From assembly GCF_003054265.1 (NCBI RefSeq), contig NZ_QBKT01000002.1, positions 62,001 through 126,000 on the forward strand: DNA of 64,000 bases, written 5' to 3'. Positions 8,461-17,316 of the stretch are shown in pieces (position 1 is the first letter of the stretch; the number at the start of each line of letters is the position of its first letter). A model generated the notes under the pieces. The model was not told the DNA's origin. It saw only the letters and a program-made list of their open reading frames with translations, and ran no database searches. This stretch comes from Kordia periserrulae (GTDB lineage Bacteria; Bacteroidota; Bacteroidia; Flavobacteriales; Flavobacteriaceae). A program made the position numbers and the translations under genes.

Positions 8461-10863
8461 ATGATTGTAAATACGGAGTTAGAACAGAAAGGAAATTTGT
8501 TTCCTTCTAAAATTATAAATTTCAGCAAAGATGTTGATACTTTATACTTCACGGCGGAAAATGATGTAGTGATGCAAATGCGTATTGTGCGCGATAGTGT
8601 ATTGCGTTTTAGATACACAACCACAGGAACTTTTGAAAAAGATTTTTCGTATGCCATAACCAAATACGCGAGTACAGGATACAATCATTTGGAGATTGAA
8701 GAAGACAACGAAAAATACATCGTTACGACATCCAAACTGATTTGTCACATCGCGAAAGAAAACATGAAAGTGCAATTGTACGATGTAAAAGACAATACGC
8801 TTATTAACGAAGATGAACTCGGTTTTCACTGGGAAGAAAGTTACGAATTCGGTGGAAACATCGTAAAAATGAGCAAAACGGTGAACGAGCGCGAAAGCTA
8901 CTTCGGACTCGGAGATAAGCCAGATCATTTGAACCTAAAAGGAAAACGTTTTCAAAATTGGGTGACGGACTCGTATGCGTATGGAAAAGACACCGATCCA
9001 ATATACAAAGCCATTCCATTCTATACAGGATTGCATCACAACAAAGCGTACGGAATCTTTTTTGACAATACGTTTCGAAGTTATTTTGACTTTGCGCATG
9101 AGCGTAGAAATGTAACGAGTTTTTGGGCGCAAGGTGGCGAAATGAACTACTATTTCATCTACGGACCGCAAATGCAAGATGTGGTAGAAAATTATACAGA
9201 CCTTACGGGAAAACCACATCAATTACCGCCGCTTTGGGCATTGGGATACCATCAATGTAAATGGAGTTACTATCCAGAAAGTAAGGTAAAAGAAGTCACG
9301 CAAAAATTTAGAGACTTAAAAATTCCGTGTGATGCTATTTATTTAGATATTGATTATATGGACGGTTTCCGCTGTTTTACGTGGAATAAAGAGCATTTTC
9401 CAGACCCAAAACGCATGGTAAAAGAATTGGCTGCCGATGGTTTTAAAACGGTAGCGATTATTGATCCAGGAATCAAAATTGATAAAGAATACAGTGTTTT
9501 TAAAGAAGCATTAGACAAAGATTATTTCTGTAAACGTGCAGACGGACCGTACATGAAAGGAAAAGTGTGGCCAGGCGAATGTTATTTCCCTGATTTCACA
9601 CGACCAGAAGTACGCGATTGGTGGTCAGGATTATTCAAAGAACTCATTGAAGACATCGGAATCAAAGGTGTTTGGAACGATATGAACGAGCCAGCCGTAA
9701 TGGAAGTGCCAAACAAAACCTTCCCAGACGATGTACGCCACGATTACGACGGGAATCCTTGTAGTCACCGAAAAGCACACAACGTGTACGGAATGCAAAT
9801 GGCGCGTGCTACATATCAAGGATTGAAGAAATTTAACTATCCAAAACGTCCGTTTGTCATAACACGTGCCGCATATTCAGGAACGCAGCGTTATACCTCA
9901 ACGTGGACAGGCGATAATGTTGCGACTTGGGAACACTTATGGATTGCAAACGTACAAGCACAACGCATGGCAATGTCTGGTTTTTCCTTTGCGGGAAGTG
10001 ATATTGGAGGATTTGCCGAACAACCACAAGGAGAATTATTTACACGTTGGATTCAGTTAGGCGTTTTTCATCCGTTTTGTAGAGTGCATTCTTCGGGAGA
10101 TCATGGCGATCAAGAACCGTGGGCTTTTGATGAAGATGTAACGGATGTTGTACGAAAGTTTGTCGAATTGCGCTATCAGTTGCTTCCATACTTGTACACG
10201 GCATTTTGGAACTTAGTCGATCATGGAACGCCGTTGTTGAAATCGCTTGTGATGTTTGATCAAGAAGATCATCAAACGCATTACAGAACAGATGAATTTA
10301 TTTTTGGAGATCAAATTTTAGTATGTCCAATTCAAGAACCAAACAGCAAAGGTCGTAGAATGTATATTCCGAGAGGCGAATGGTACAATTTCTGGACGGA
10401 TGAATTGGTAGAAGGTGGAAAAGAAAAATGGGTAGATGCCGAAATTGACAGCATGCCAATTTTTGTAAAAGCAGGCGCAGTGATTCCAAAATATCCTGTA
10501 CAACAATATGTAGGCGAAAAGAAAATTGACGAAGTAACCTTAGATGTATATTACACGGAAGGAAAAGAACGCTCACAATTGTTTGATGATGCGCACGACG
10601 GCTACGATTATACCAAAGGTCGTTACAGTTTGCGTACCTTCAAAATTACGGGAAAACCAAAAGAACTCATCATCCAACAGCATAAAGAAGGAAAGTATAT
10701 TTGTGAATATGAAAAGTTCCGATTAAACATTCACGGATTGCCGTTTAAAATCAAGGAAATTCAGTTAGACAATGTTACCGTGCCTTTAAAAGACGTCAAA
10801 GCTTCTGCTTCGGGAGACATTATTGTAGACAAAGATTTCTCTGAAATTCACATCATCGGTTAG
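8461..10863 (+). CDS. GH31 family alpha-glucosidase
   Basis: The 800-residue protein has the GH31 layout: N-terminal beta-sandwich (about 1-230), barrel (about 240-580) and C-terminal beta domains. WNDMNEP carries the nucleophile Asp407, and SGSDIGGF-type sequence at about 514-518 lies beside the usual acid/base position. The enzyme should remove terminal glucose from alpha-glucans or maltose-type oligosaccharides. There is no signal peptide, so it acts in the cytoplasm. Its position downstream of glgB suggests recycling of GlgE-made glucan or maltose supply to maltokinase. The exact linkage preference (alpha-1,4, 1,3 or 1,6) cannot be read from the sequence. It is followed by a terminator at 10901. 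Confidence 0.9.
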   Translation: MIVNTELEQKGNLFPSKIINFSKDVDTLYFTAENDVVMQMRIVRDSVLRFRYTTTGTFEKDFSYAITKYASTGYNHLEIEEDNEKYIVTTSKLICHIAKENMKVQLYDVKDNTLINEDELGFHWEESYEFGGNIVKMSKTVNERESYFGLGDKPDHLNLKGKRFQNWVTDSYAYGKDTDPIYKAIPFYTGLHHNKAYGIFFDNTFRSYFDFAHERRNVTSFWAQGGEMNYYFIYGPQMQDVVENYTDLTGKPHQLPPLWALGYHQCKWSYYPESKVKEVTQKFRDLKIPCDAIYLDIDYMDGFRCFTWNKEHFPDPKRMVKELAADGFKTVAIIDPGIKIDKEYSVFKEALDKDYFCKRADGPYMKGKVWPGECYFPDFTRPEVRDWWSGLFKELIEDIGIKGVWNDMNEPAVMEVPNKTFPDDVRHDYDGNPCSHRKAHNVYGMQMARATYQGLKKFNYPKRPFVITRAAYSGTQRYTSTWTGDNVATWEHLWIANVQAQRMAMSGFSFAGSDIGGFAEQPQGELFTRWIQLGVFHPFCRVHSSGDHGDQEPWAFDEDVTDVVRKFVELRYQLLPYLYTAFWNLVDHGTPLLKSLVMFDQEDHQTHYRTDEFIFGDQILVCPIQEPNSKGRRMYIPRGEWYNFWTDELVEGGKEKWVDAEIDSMPIFVKAGAVIPKYPVQQYVGEKKIDEVTLDVYYTEGKERSQLFDDAHDGYDYTKGRYSLRTFKITGKPKELIIQQHKEGKYICEYEKFRLNIHGLPFKIKEIQLDNVTVPLKDVKASASGDIIVDKDFSEIHIIG

Positions 10864-10900
10864 ATTTTTTGTTGGGATCAAGATTAAAGATTCAAGATAT

Positions 10901-10932
10901 AAGAGTCAAGGCGTATGTTTTGGCTCTTTTTT
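10901..10932 (+). terminator. Terminator of the GH31 gene
   Basis: AAGAGTCAA pairs with TTGGCTCTT (one G-T pair) around an 11-base loop and is followed by a T run, 38 nt after the GH31 stop codon. Confidence 0.75.
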
Positions 10933-10950
10933 TATGGTGCGATGATTTAA

Positions 10951-11178
10951 TAATATAACGTGAGTTCGGTATTAGCAATCTTATATTTAACTGAATTTCA
11001 AAATACTTATAATAAATGTCAAATCGAGCGCAGTCGAGATTACTTTGAAAATGTCCATTTCTAGTGTTCTTGTGAACTACGTTCGGTATCTACGATAATG
11101 CTCCAACGGACAAAGAGTTATTTATCAGTAAATTACGAACAATACGTCGATTTCTTACTTCGAATTCACGTTAATATA
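10951..11178. repeat. Small element with terminal inverted repeats (MITE- or REP-like)
   Basis: Left end TAATATAACGTGAGTTCG and right end CGAATTCACGTTAATATA are imperfect inverted copies that bound a 228-bp non-coding stretch. Inside, at 11017-11040, lies TCGAGCGCAGTCGAGAT, a small palindromic sequence found again at about 48518-48534 and 49682-49699. There is no transposase. By inference it is a small non-autonomous element or a relic built from dispersed palindromes. Confidence 0.45.
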
Positions 11179-11179
11179 C

Positions 11180-11252
11180 AAAAAGAGGCTGTTTTAAAAG
11201 TTTAAAACTTCGTCAAGCTGACCATGTGCTACACTTCTAAAACAACCTCTTT
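11180..11252 (-). terminator. Terminator of the sigma-factor/head-GIN operon
   Basis: On the minus strand AAAGAGG-TTGTTTTA and TAAAACA-CCTCTTT form a long imperfect stem of about 18 bp with a wide loop, ending in TTTTTG. It lies about 30 nt after the stop codon of the gene at 11284. Confidence 0.65.
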
Positions 11253-11283
11253 AGAGCCTGTCCAAATTTTGATTGTGAATCTT

Positions 11284-12012
11284 CTAGTTCATAGAAATGC
11301 TACCCGAACCTGCTACTTTCGTATCTTGTTTTGACGGATTTCCTTTGCAAACAATATCGCCTGAACCTGCTACACGTGCTTTGATAGACTCGGTTGCGTA
11401 CAATCGAATATCGCCTGAACCTGCCAAACTTACGCTAGCACTTTTCGCTTTCAATTTGTATGCATGAATATCTCCAGAACCTGACAACGCCAATTCCGCA
11501 CTGTCAGTAGTTCCTCTTGCTGTCATATCGCCCGAACCTGAAACTGCCATCGTCAAATCTCTCGTGTCCACGTCAATGACAACATCGCCCGAACCTGACA
11601 ATGCCATTTTAAACGTATCTGCTTTAATAATATCTTTTGTATATACGTCGCCCGAACCTGACAATGCTACTTTGCTAATATCTCTAAATGGTACTGTGAT
11701 TACTAAAGAATTTCCTCTGCTGGTGCGTAAATTATAGCCTTTTTTTGTTTTAATTTTTAGCATATCGTCTTTTACTTCGGTTTCAATATATTCCAACAAA
11801 TTGGATTCTCCTTTCAGGGTGATATTTCCTTCCGAGCCAGCGACCAATTCTACATCGAAAAAGCCAGCTACGCTAACTCCATCGTAGTCTGAAGTTGTTC
11901 TGGTAATGGTGGTTACATTTCCATTTCCTTTAATTTTCTTTTTTCCCCATTGTGCGTGAGAAACGGTAGTTGCTAACAATAGCGCGATGATAAATACTGT
12001 TGTTTTTTTCAT
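11284..12012 (-). CDS. Secreted head-GIN (DUF2807) repeat protein
   Basis: The 242-residue protein has a Sec signal peptide (cleavage near SHA-Q, residue 20) and no lipobox. The mature part opens with the GxxDVELVAG-type sequence of putative auto-transporter adhesin head-GIN proteins. It then repeats GSGD seven times, the last copy being GSGS, at roughly 22-residue steps from about residue 115 to the end. The repeats should build a parallel beta-solenoid with glycine turns. It is the last gene of the operon headed by the ECF sigma factor at 13693, so it is probably part of an envelope-stress or surface response. The molecular function is unknown. Confidence 0.8.
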   Translation of the reverse strand: MKKTTVFIIALLLATTVSHAQWGKKKIKGNGNVTTITRTTSDYDGVSVAGFFDVELVAGSEGNITLKGESNLLEYIETEVKDDMLKIKTKKGYNLRTSRGNSLVITVPFRDISKVALSGSGDVYTKDIIKADTFKMALSGSGDVVIDVDTRDLTMAVSGSGDMTARGTTDSAELALSGSGDIHAYKLKAKSASVSLAGSGDIRLYATESIKARVAGSGDIVCKGNPSKQDTKVAGSGSISMN

Positions 12013-12057
12013 GATGAATGATTGTTTAGAGTGAATATTGTTTAATGAGTTGATGAA

Positions 12058-13149
12058 TTATAATTTGGTGAATCGGACACTGCCGTATTCTGAATTGATT
12101 GAAATATGGTTACTATTCGATTTATTTCCTTGATAACCTTTATAATAGCCTTCGCCATCTTCGATACGTTTGATGTTGAAGTTGAAATTTTCGTCGCCTT
12201 TGAGACTCGCATATTCTAAATTGAATTCAAAACTGAAAAAGTAGTTTGGTTGATACCCAATTTTAATCCCTGCATATTCAGATTCGATATCAATATTGCC
12301 TGCATTATTCGTCATTTCAGCAATTTTGATGGAACCGTAATCCGCTTTCAAATCTACATTTCCAGAAATTTTACCCAAACGAAGCGACAAATAATCGCCA
12401 GCGCCTTGTACATTATTGGCTTCTTCAATTTGAAGCAATTTGTAATCACAGCGATATTCGATATTGCGAACTTTTCCAAAAACCGATTGTGTGTAATCTG
12501 CGTTCAGTTTGATGTTTTCAGCTTCCTTTACGGAGAAAGAAGAGTAATCTGCATTAATGCGTCCGTCTTTTATATAAGCAACAGTGACATCATTGCTATA
12601 GTCAAAACTTAGCGTATTGTGATGAGACAATAATTCTCCGATTTCCATACCGCCATAATCAGCACTTAGTGAAACTTTGTTTTCGGCTTTGTCGAGGAAA
12701 ATCTTTCCGTGATCATTCGAAATATCCAATTCATTGCCTTTTGGAAACTTGATGTTGTAATTTACGGTTACGTTGACATTATTTCGCTTATTCCATTTCC
12801 ACCAAGCTTTGGAACCGTCATTGAATCTGGTTTTTGCGTTGACCATGTCGTTGGTATTTGTAAAATCGACACCAATTTGCGCCAGACGCTCTGTGACTTT
12901 ACTTTCAGAATCTCCATTGGTTTGAATGGTAACTTCAATAGCAACGGTATTTTTATCCCAAGAAGTCAATTGTACCGTTCCGTAGCTGTTGGTGACTTTC
13001 AGTAATGCATCTGAATTTACTGAAAACTCTTTGGTAATGGTTTTTTCTTTGGTGTGTTTTCCTTTCATTTTTTCTTTTCCGTTAGATGCGAACATCGCAG
13101 TAGGAAGTATCAATAAAAGGAATGTTAGTTTATATAATTGTCTGTTCAT
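12058..13149 (-). CDS. Secreted beta-solenoid protein, DUF4097-like
   Basis: The 363-residue protein has a signal peptide (residues 1-21, ending MFA-S). A short basic linker follows, then many beta strands with recurring ADYG, NADY, CDY, AGDY, SEYAG and SEYGS motifs about every 20 residues. This suggests a right-handed beta-helix like DUF4097/head-GIN proteins. Its start overlaps the end of the membrane-anchored gene at 13130 by 20 nt, and the head-GIN gene at 11284 follows 45 nt downstream. Co-transcription with the sigma factor indicates that it is a target or effector of the same envelope system. I do not know a biochemical activity. Confidence 0.75.
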   Translation of the reverse strand: MNRQLYKLTFLLLILPTAMFASNGKEKMKGKHTKEKTITKEFSVNSDALLKVTNSYGTVQLTSWDKNTVAIEVTIQTNGDSESKVTERLAQIGVDFTNTNDMVNAKTRFNDGSKAWWKWNKRNNVNVTVNYNIKFPKGNELDISNDHGKIFLDKAENKVSLSADYGGMEIGELLSHHNTLSFDYSNDVTVAYIKDGRINADYSSFSVKEAENIKLNADYTQSVFGKVRNIEYRCDYKLLQIEEANNVQGAGDYLSLRLGKISGNVDLKADYGSIKIAEMTNNAGNIDIESEYAGIKIGYQPNYFFSFEFNLEYASLKGDENFNFNIKRIEDGEGYYKGYQGNKSNSNHISINSEYGSVRFTKL

Positions 13150-13696
13150 TTTTGAATATTTTTATTTCATCAATTTGTCTTAAAACGCTTTCTAGCAATT
13201 CTATACGCAGTTGAAAATTGGTAATCATGGCGTGGATGATACGTTTGTCGTCTCCAGTTTCAATGAATTGTTCTTTTAGTTTTTCATAATCGTTTTCGAG
13301 GCGTTCTAAGCGTTTCATAGCATCTTGAATCACCTCTTTGGTATCTTCGTTTTCTTCGGCTTTTACTTTTTTTAATTCGGTTTCAATCAACGCAGCAAAA
13401 TACAGTTGTGATTTTTCCACTTCGGGCGACAACGTAATCTGAGTTTCTTCTACGGAAGTGTTTCCAAAATTAGTTCCGATAAAAATTCCCAAACTCAGTA
13501 AAATAACACAGGCTGCGGCAATTTGTTTCCACCAAGTAAACAGTACAATTGGTTGCTTGGGTTCGGTGGTTTCTTGCGTTTGCTGTTGTTGTAGCTTTTT
13601 CAAAAAGCGATGCTCGTGTCCAATGTCAGGCGTTTCAATGTCAAAATCGTCCTGCAATCTTTCAAACAAGTTGCTGATGTTGTCGTTCTTTTTCAT
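13130..13696 (-). CDS. Single-pass membrane protein, putative anti-sigma factor
   Basis: The 188-residue protein has a polar N-terminus (1-50), one transmembrane helix at about 56-77 (after IVLFTWW) and a long charged helical, probably coiled-coil, periplasmic part (about 95-180). The layout is that of anti-sigma factors that hold an ECF sigma factor at the membrane, although no zinc-binding HxxxCxxC motif is present. The start overlaps the sigma-factor stop by 4 nt, giving tight translational coupling. The assignment rests on topology and position, not on sequence homology that I can name. Confidence 0.65.
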   Translation of the reverse strand: MKKNDNISNLFERLQDDFDIETPDIGHEHRFLKKLQQQQTQETTEPKQPIVLFTWWKQIAAACVILLSLGIFIGTNFGNTSVEETQITLSPEVEKSQLYFAALIETELKKVKAEENEDTKEVIQDAMKRLERLENDYEKLKEQFIETGDDKRIIHAMITNFQLRIELLESVLRQIDEIKIFKNEQTII

Positions 13697-14247
13697 ACTA
13701 ATACTTCTAGTTTTTTTCGCAAACTTTCTTTAGCACGCGAAATCGTTGTTCTGCAATTTGCATAGCTAATATCCAGAATAGAGCAAATTTCTTCATAATC
13801 GTACCCTTCAATCAAATGTAAGGTCAAAGAAACTCTGTAATTGTCTTTCAGTGTTTTTAAAGTTTGCAATACTTTTTGAGCCTGTAAGCTTGTAAACTCC
13901 TCGTCTGAAGCAATTCCGTTGTTATCTTCGACCTTGTATATCATTGTGTCGATAGGAACTTCTTCTTTCTTTCTTCTTTTCTTGTACAAGTAAATACTTC
14001 GGTTCACTACGATTTTTTTTAACCATGCGCCAAAGGCAACTTCTCCGCTAAAAGAATCCAGCTTTGTAAAAGCACTTAAAAAGGCTTCTTGCATGGCGTC
14101 TTCTGCTTCTGCGCTGTCTTTTACAATTCGAAAAGCGGTATTGTACATCGCTTTGTAATAGCGATTGTACACTTCCATTTGCGCAGCTTGATTTCCTTCT
14201 TTGCACAACGTAATGAGTTGTTCAGTATGTAACTTTTGGTGGCTCAA
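13693..14247 (-). CDS. ECF RNA polymerase sigma factor (sigma-70 family)
   Basis: The 184-residue protein has region 2 (about 25-90) with DAEDAMQEAFLSAFTKLDSF and FGAWLKKIVVNR. Region 4 (about 125-180) has EGYDYEEICSILDISYANCRTTISRAKESLRKKL, a helix-turn-helix for the -35 element. It heads a four-gene minus-strand operon with a putative anti-sigma protein and two secreted repeat proteins, so it probably controls that operon and other envelope genes. Autoregulation is likely but not visible in the upstream sequence. Confidence 0.9.
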   Translation of the reverse strand: MSHQKLHTEQLITLCKEGNQAAQMEVYNRYYKAMYNTAFRIVKDSAEAEDAMQEAFLSAFTKLDSFSGEVAFGAWLKKIVVNRSIYLYKKRRKKEEVPIDTMIYKVEDNNGIASDEEFTSLQAQKVLQTLKTLKDNYRVSLTLHLIEGYDYEEICSILDISYANCRTTISRAKESLRKKLEVLV

Positions 14248-14456
14248 AAAGTTTTAGTTTACAGTAAAGAGAATGGGTGAAACGGTTTGTTACACTTTTC
14301 CCTAAAATTATTTAATATTTCTTGATTTTTCGCTGTTTCGGTACAAAAGCTTGGCACAACAATTGACAATTAGTAAGTGATGTAATCTATAAAATCAATG
14401 CTTTGGCTGATTTATAAGTGATTACAACGCATACAGAAAAAATAAATACAAAGACT

Positions 14457-14481
14457 TCATTCTGTTTGTATGACAGAATGA
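14457..14481. promoter_or_regulatory. 9-bp inverted repeat just upstream of lon
   Basis: TCATTCTGT-ttgtatg-ACAGAATGA is a perfect 9-bp inverted repeat ending 16 nt before the lon start codon. It could be an operator or an mRNA hairpin controlling lon translation. The sequence does not match CIRCE (TTAGCACTC-N9-GAGTGCTAA). Confidence 0.45.
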
Positions 14482-14497
14482 CTTAGAAACATACATA

Positions 14498-16957
14498 ATG
14501 AGTGAGACAAAGTTTTTAAATATGGACAGTTTGTCATTTCAATCTATTGACGAAGATGCGGAATTGATTCCGTTAATGACGCCCGAAGATGAAGAAGAAA
14601 TTAACCGTGAAGAATTGCCGCAATCCTTGCCAATTCTTCCACTGAGAAATACCGTATTATTTCCTGGCGTAGTCATTCCGATTACTGCTGGACGCGATAA
14701 ATCGATTCAACTGATTAAAGATGCCAATAATGGCGGAAAAGTCATTGGAGTCGTTGCTCAAAAAGATGAAGCGGTTGAAAATCCGAAATTAGAAGATATC
14801 AATACGCTAGGAACAGTAGCACGTATTTTGCGCGTATTGCAAATGCCTGACGGAAATACCACAATTATCATTCAAGGAAAAAAACGCTTTGAAGTAGATA
14901 CCTTATTGCGCGATACACCGTATATGGAAGCTACCGTAAAGGAAGTGCCAGAAACACGCCCAGAGAGAGATGACGAAGAGTTTACGGCAATTTTAGACTC
15001 CATTAAAGATATCGCATTGCAAATTATCAAGGAAAGTCCAAACATTCCTTCGGAAGCTTCATTTGCGATTAAAAATATTGAAAGTTCGTCGTTCCTTATC
15101 AATTTCATTTCTTCAAATATGAACTTGACGGTGATGGAAAAACAAGAACTTTTGGCAATTACCGATTTAAAACAACGTGCTTTAGCGACACTAAAAAGCA
15201 TGAATACGGAAATGCAGAAGTTGGAGTTGAAGAATGATATTCAATCAAAAGTGCGTCACGATTTAGATCAGCAGCAACGTGAATATTTCTTGCATCAGCA
15301 AATGAAAACCATTCAAGAAGAATTGGGTGGCGGTTCGTACGAGGAAGAAATTGAAGAAATGCGCGTGCGTGCTAAAAAGAAAAAGTGGAAAGAAAAGATA
15401 AAGAAGCATTTTGACAAAGAGTTGGCAAAAATGCAACGCATGAATCCGCAAGTTGCCGAATATTCTATTCAACGCAATTATTTGGAACTCTTTTTAGATT
15501 TGCCTTGGAACGAATTCAGCAAAGACAAATTCGATTTAAAGAAAGCACAAGTCATTCTCAATCGCGATCATGCTGGTTTGGAAGATGTGAAAAAGCGTAT
15601 CATAGAATATTTAGCGGTATTAAAACTGCGCAACGATATGAAATCGCCCATTTTGTGTTTGTACGGACCTCCAGGTGTTGGTAAAACCTCGCTAGGAAAG
15701 TCGATTGCAGAAGCCTTGGGTAGAGAATATGTGCGTATTTCGCTTGGTGGATTGCGTGATGAAGCCGAAATAAGAGGGCATCGTAAAACCTATATCGGAG
15801 CGATGCCGGGACGCATTCTTCAAAGTTTGAAAAAAGCAGGAACGTCCAATCCAGTGTTTGTGTTGGATGAAATTGATAAATTATCAAGCAGTCACAATGG
15901 CGATCCTTCCTCTGCAATGTTGGAAGTATTGGACCCAGAGCAAAATACCGAATTCCACGATAATTTCTTGGAAATGGGGTACGACTTGTCAAAAGTGATG
16001 TTTATTGCAACAGCGAATAGTTTAAGCACGATTCAGCCTGCATTGCGCGACCGTATGGAGATTATCAACGTGACAGGATATACGACAGAAGAAAAAATTG
16101 AAATCGCTGGAAAACATCTTTTAAAGAAACAATTAAAAGAACACGGACTTACCGATAAAGATTTAAAAATAGGGAAGAAGCAACTCGAAAAAATTGTAGA
16201 AGGGTATACACGTGAAAGTGGTGTGCGTGGACTGGAAAAGCAAATTGCTAAAATGGTACGATACGCGGCAAAATCTATTGCAATGGAAGATGCGTACGAG
16301 AAAAAAGTTACCAATGCGGTGATTGAAGAAGTATTAGGTCCTGCACGTATGGAACGAAATAAATATGAAAATAATGACGTAGCTGGCGTTGTGACGGGTT
16401 TGGCGTGGACAAGTGTTGGCGGCGATATTTTATTTATTGAATCTATACTTTCTAAAGGAAAAGGAACGCTTACCATTACCGGAAACTTAGGAAAAGTAAT
16501 GAAGGAATCTGCTACGATTGCGATGGAATATATGAAGTCGAACGCAGATGAATTAGGTATTACACCAGAAGTATTTTCAAAATATAATGTACACATTCAC
16601 GTTCCTGAGGGCGCTACACCAAAAGATGGTCCAAGTGCTGGAATTACCATGTTGACGTCATTGGTTTCCTTATTCACACAAAAAAAAGTGAAAAAAGATA
16701 TTGCCATGACAGGAGAAATTACCTTGCGAGGAAAAGTGTTGCCTGTAGGTGGAATCAAAGAAAAGATATTAGCTGCCAAACGTGCAGGGATTAAAGAAAT
16801 CATTCTTTGTGCGCAAAATGAGCGTGATATTTTGGAAATCAAAGAATCATACTTAAAAGGATTAAAATTCCATTATGTAACCGAAATGAGAGATGTTATC
16901 AAACATGCCATCACTGATGCGCCTGTGAAAAACGCGAAAGTATTGTCGGTAGACTAA
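14498..16957 (+). CDS. lon: ATP-dependent Lon protease
   Basis: Lon degrades misfolded and regulatory proteins in the cytoplasm. The 819-residue chain has the N-terminal substrate-binding domain ([14 protein letters not shown], about 45-58), a coiled-coil region and the AAA+ module with Walker A GPPGVGKT (Lys396) and FVLDEIDK Walker B. The C-terminal protease domain has DGPSAGITM (Ser713) and the paired Lys in [14 protein letters not shown] (about Lys756). The start at 14498 gives a flavobacterial-type acidic extension before the conserved domain. It is followed by a terminator and repeats, then the radical SAM peptide islet. A 9-bp inverted repeat lies just upstream. Confidence 0.97.
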   Translation: MSETKFLNMDSLSFQSIDEDAELIPLMTPEDEEEINREELPQSLPILPLRNTVLFPGVVIPITAGRDKSIQLIKDANNGGKVIGVVAQKDEAVENPKLEDINTLGTVARILRVLQMPDGNTTIIIQGKKRFEVDTLLRDTPYMEATVKEVPETRPERDDEEFTAILDSIKDIALQIIKESPNIPSEASFAIKNIESSSFLINFISSNMNLTVMEKQELLAITDLKQRALATLKSMNTEMQKLELKNDIQSKVRHDLDQQQREYFLHQQMKTIQEELGGGSYEEEIEEMRVRAKKKKWKEKIKKHFDKELAKMQRMNPQVAEYSIQRNYLELFLDLPWNEFSKDKFDLKKAQVILNRDHAGLEDVKKRIIEYLAVLKLRNDMKSPILCLYGPPGVGKTSLGKSIAEALGREYVRISLGGLRDEAEIRGHRKTYIGAMPGRILQSLKKAGTSNPVFVLDEIDKLSSSHNGDPSSAMLEVLDPEQNTEFHDNFLEMGYDLSKVMFIATANSLSTIQPALRDRMEIINVTGYTTEEKIEIAGKHLLKKQLKEHGLTDKDLKIGKKQLEKIVEGYTRESGVRGLEKQIAKMVRYAAKSIAMEDAYEKKVTNAVIEEVLGPARMERNKYENNDVAGVVTGLAWTSVGGDILFIESILSKGKGTLTITGNLGKVMKESATIAMEYMKSNADELGITPEVFSKYNVHIHVPEGATPKDGPSAGITMLTSLVSLFTQKKVKKDIAMTGEITLRGKVLPVGGIKEKILAAKRAGIKEIILCAQNERDILEIKESYLKGLKFHYVTEMRDVIKHAITDAPVKNAKVLSVD

Positions 16958-16966
16958 CGGAATTTG

Positions 16967-17004
16967 AAAATGAACTTGAATGTATGTTTGAGTTCATTTT
17001 TTTG
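16967..17004 (+). terminator. Terminator of lon
   Basis: AAAATGAACT pairs perfectly with AGTTCATTTT around a 14-base loop, followed by TTT-G-TTTTT. Confidence 0.75.
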
Positions 17005-17013
17005 TTTTTATTA

Positions 17014-17083
17014 TACTATAAAATCTAGTGTTTCATAGCAGATTTCGATACAAAATATTTTCAAGATTTCATTCAATCTGACG
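17014..17083. repeat. Direct repeat, copy 1 (lon downstream region)
   Basis: This 70-bp stretch starts TACTATAAAATCTAGTG and ends in CAATCTGACG. It recurs at 17196-17261 with a 4-bp deletion and few substitutions. The two copies bracket a palindromic element (17152-17199). No coding capacity. Confidence 0.8.
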
Positions 17084-17151
17084 TTTTTGTTATCGAAAAT
17101 CAAATAAATCAAAAATCGTATATCGTCCAATCTACAATCGTACATCAAACA

Positions 17152-17199
17152 ACGTCACTTCGAGTGTTTTTTCGTAGAAAAAATGTATCGAGAAGTACT
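17152..17199. repeat. Dispersed palindromic repeat, copy a
   Basis: ACGTCACTTCGAGT at one end and ATCGAGAAGTACT at the other enclose a short stem (TTTTTTCGtagAAAAAA). The inverse of the same arrangement occurs at 48417-48464 and 49542-49613. It looks like a REP-type element of unknown function. Confidence 0.7.
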
Positions 17200-17261
17200 A
17201 TAAAATCTAGTGTTTCATAGCAGATTTCGATACAAAATCTTTACAAGATTTCAATCTGACG
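17196..17261. repeat. Direct repeat, copy 2
   Basis: A near-identical copy of 17014-17083, in the same orientation, lacking four bases (ATTC) near its right end. It lies 55 nt before the stop end of the radical SAM gene. Confidence 0.8.
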
Positions 17262-17316
17262 CTATAACTTTCAAGCTCAAACTAAATTTCGAGTTCAAGT
17301 TCAAACTCACTCAACC

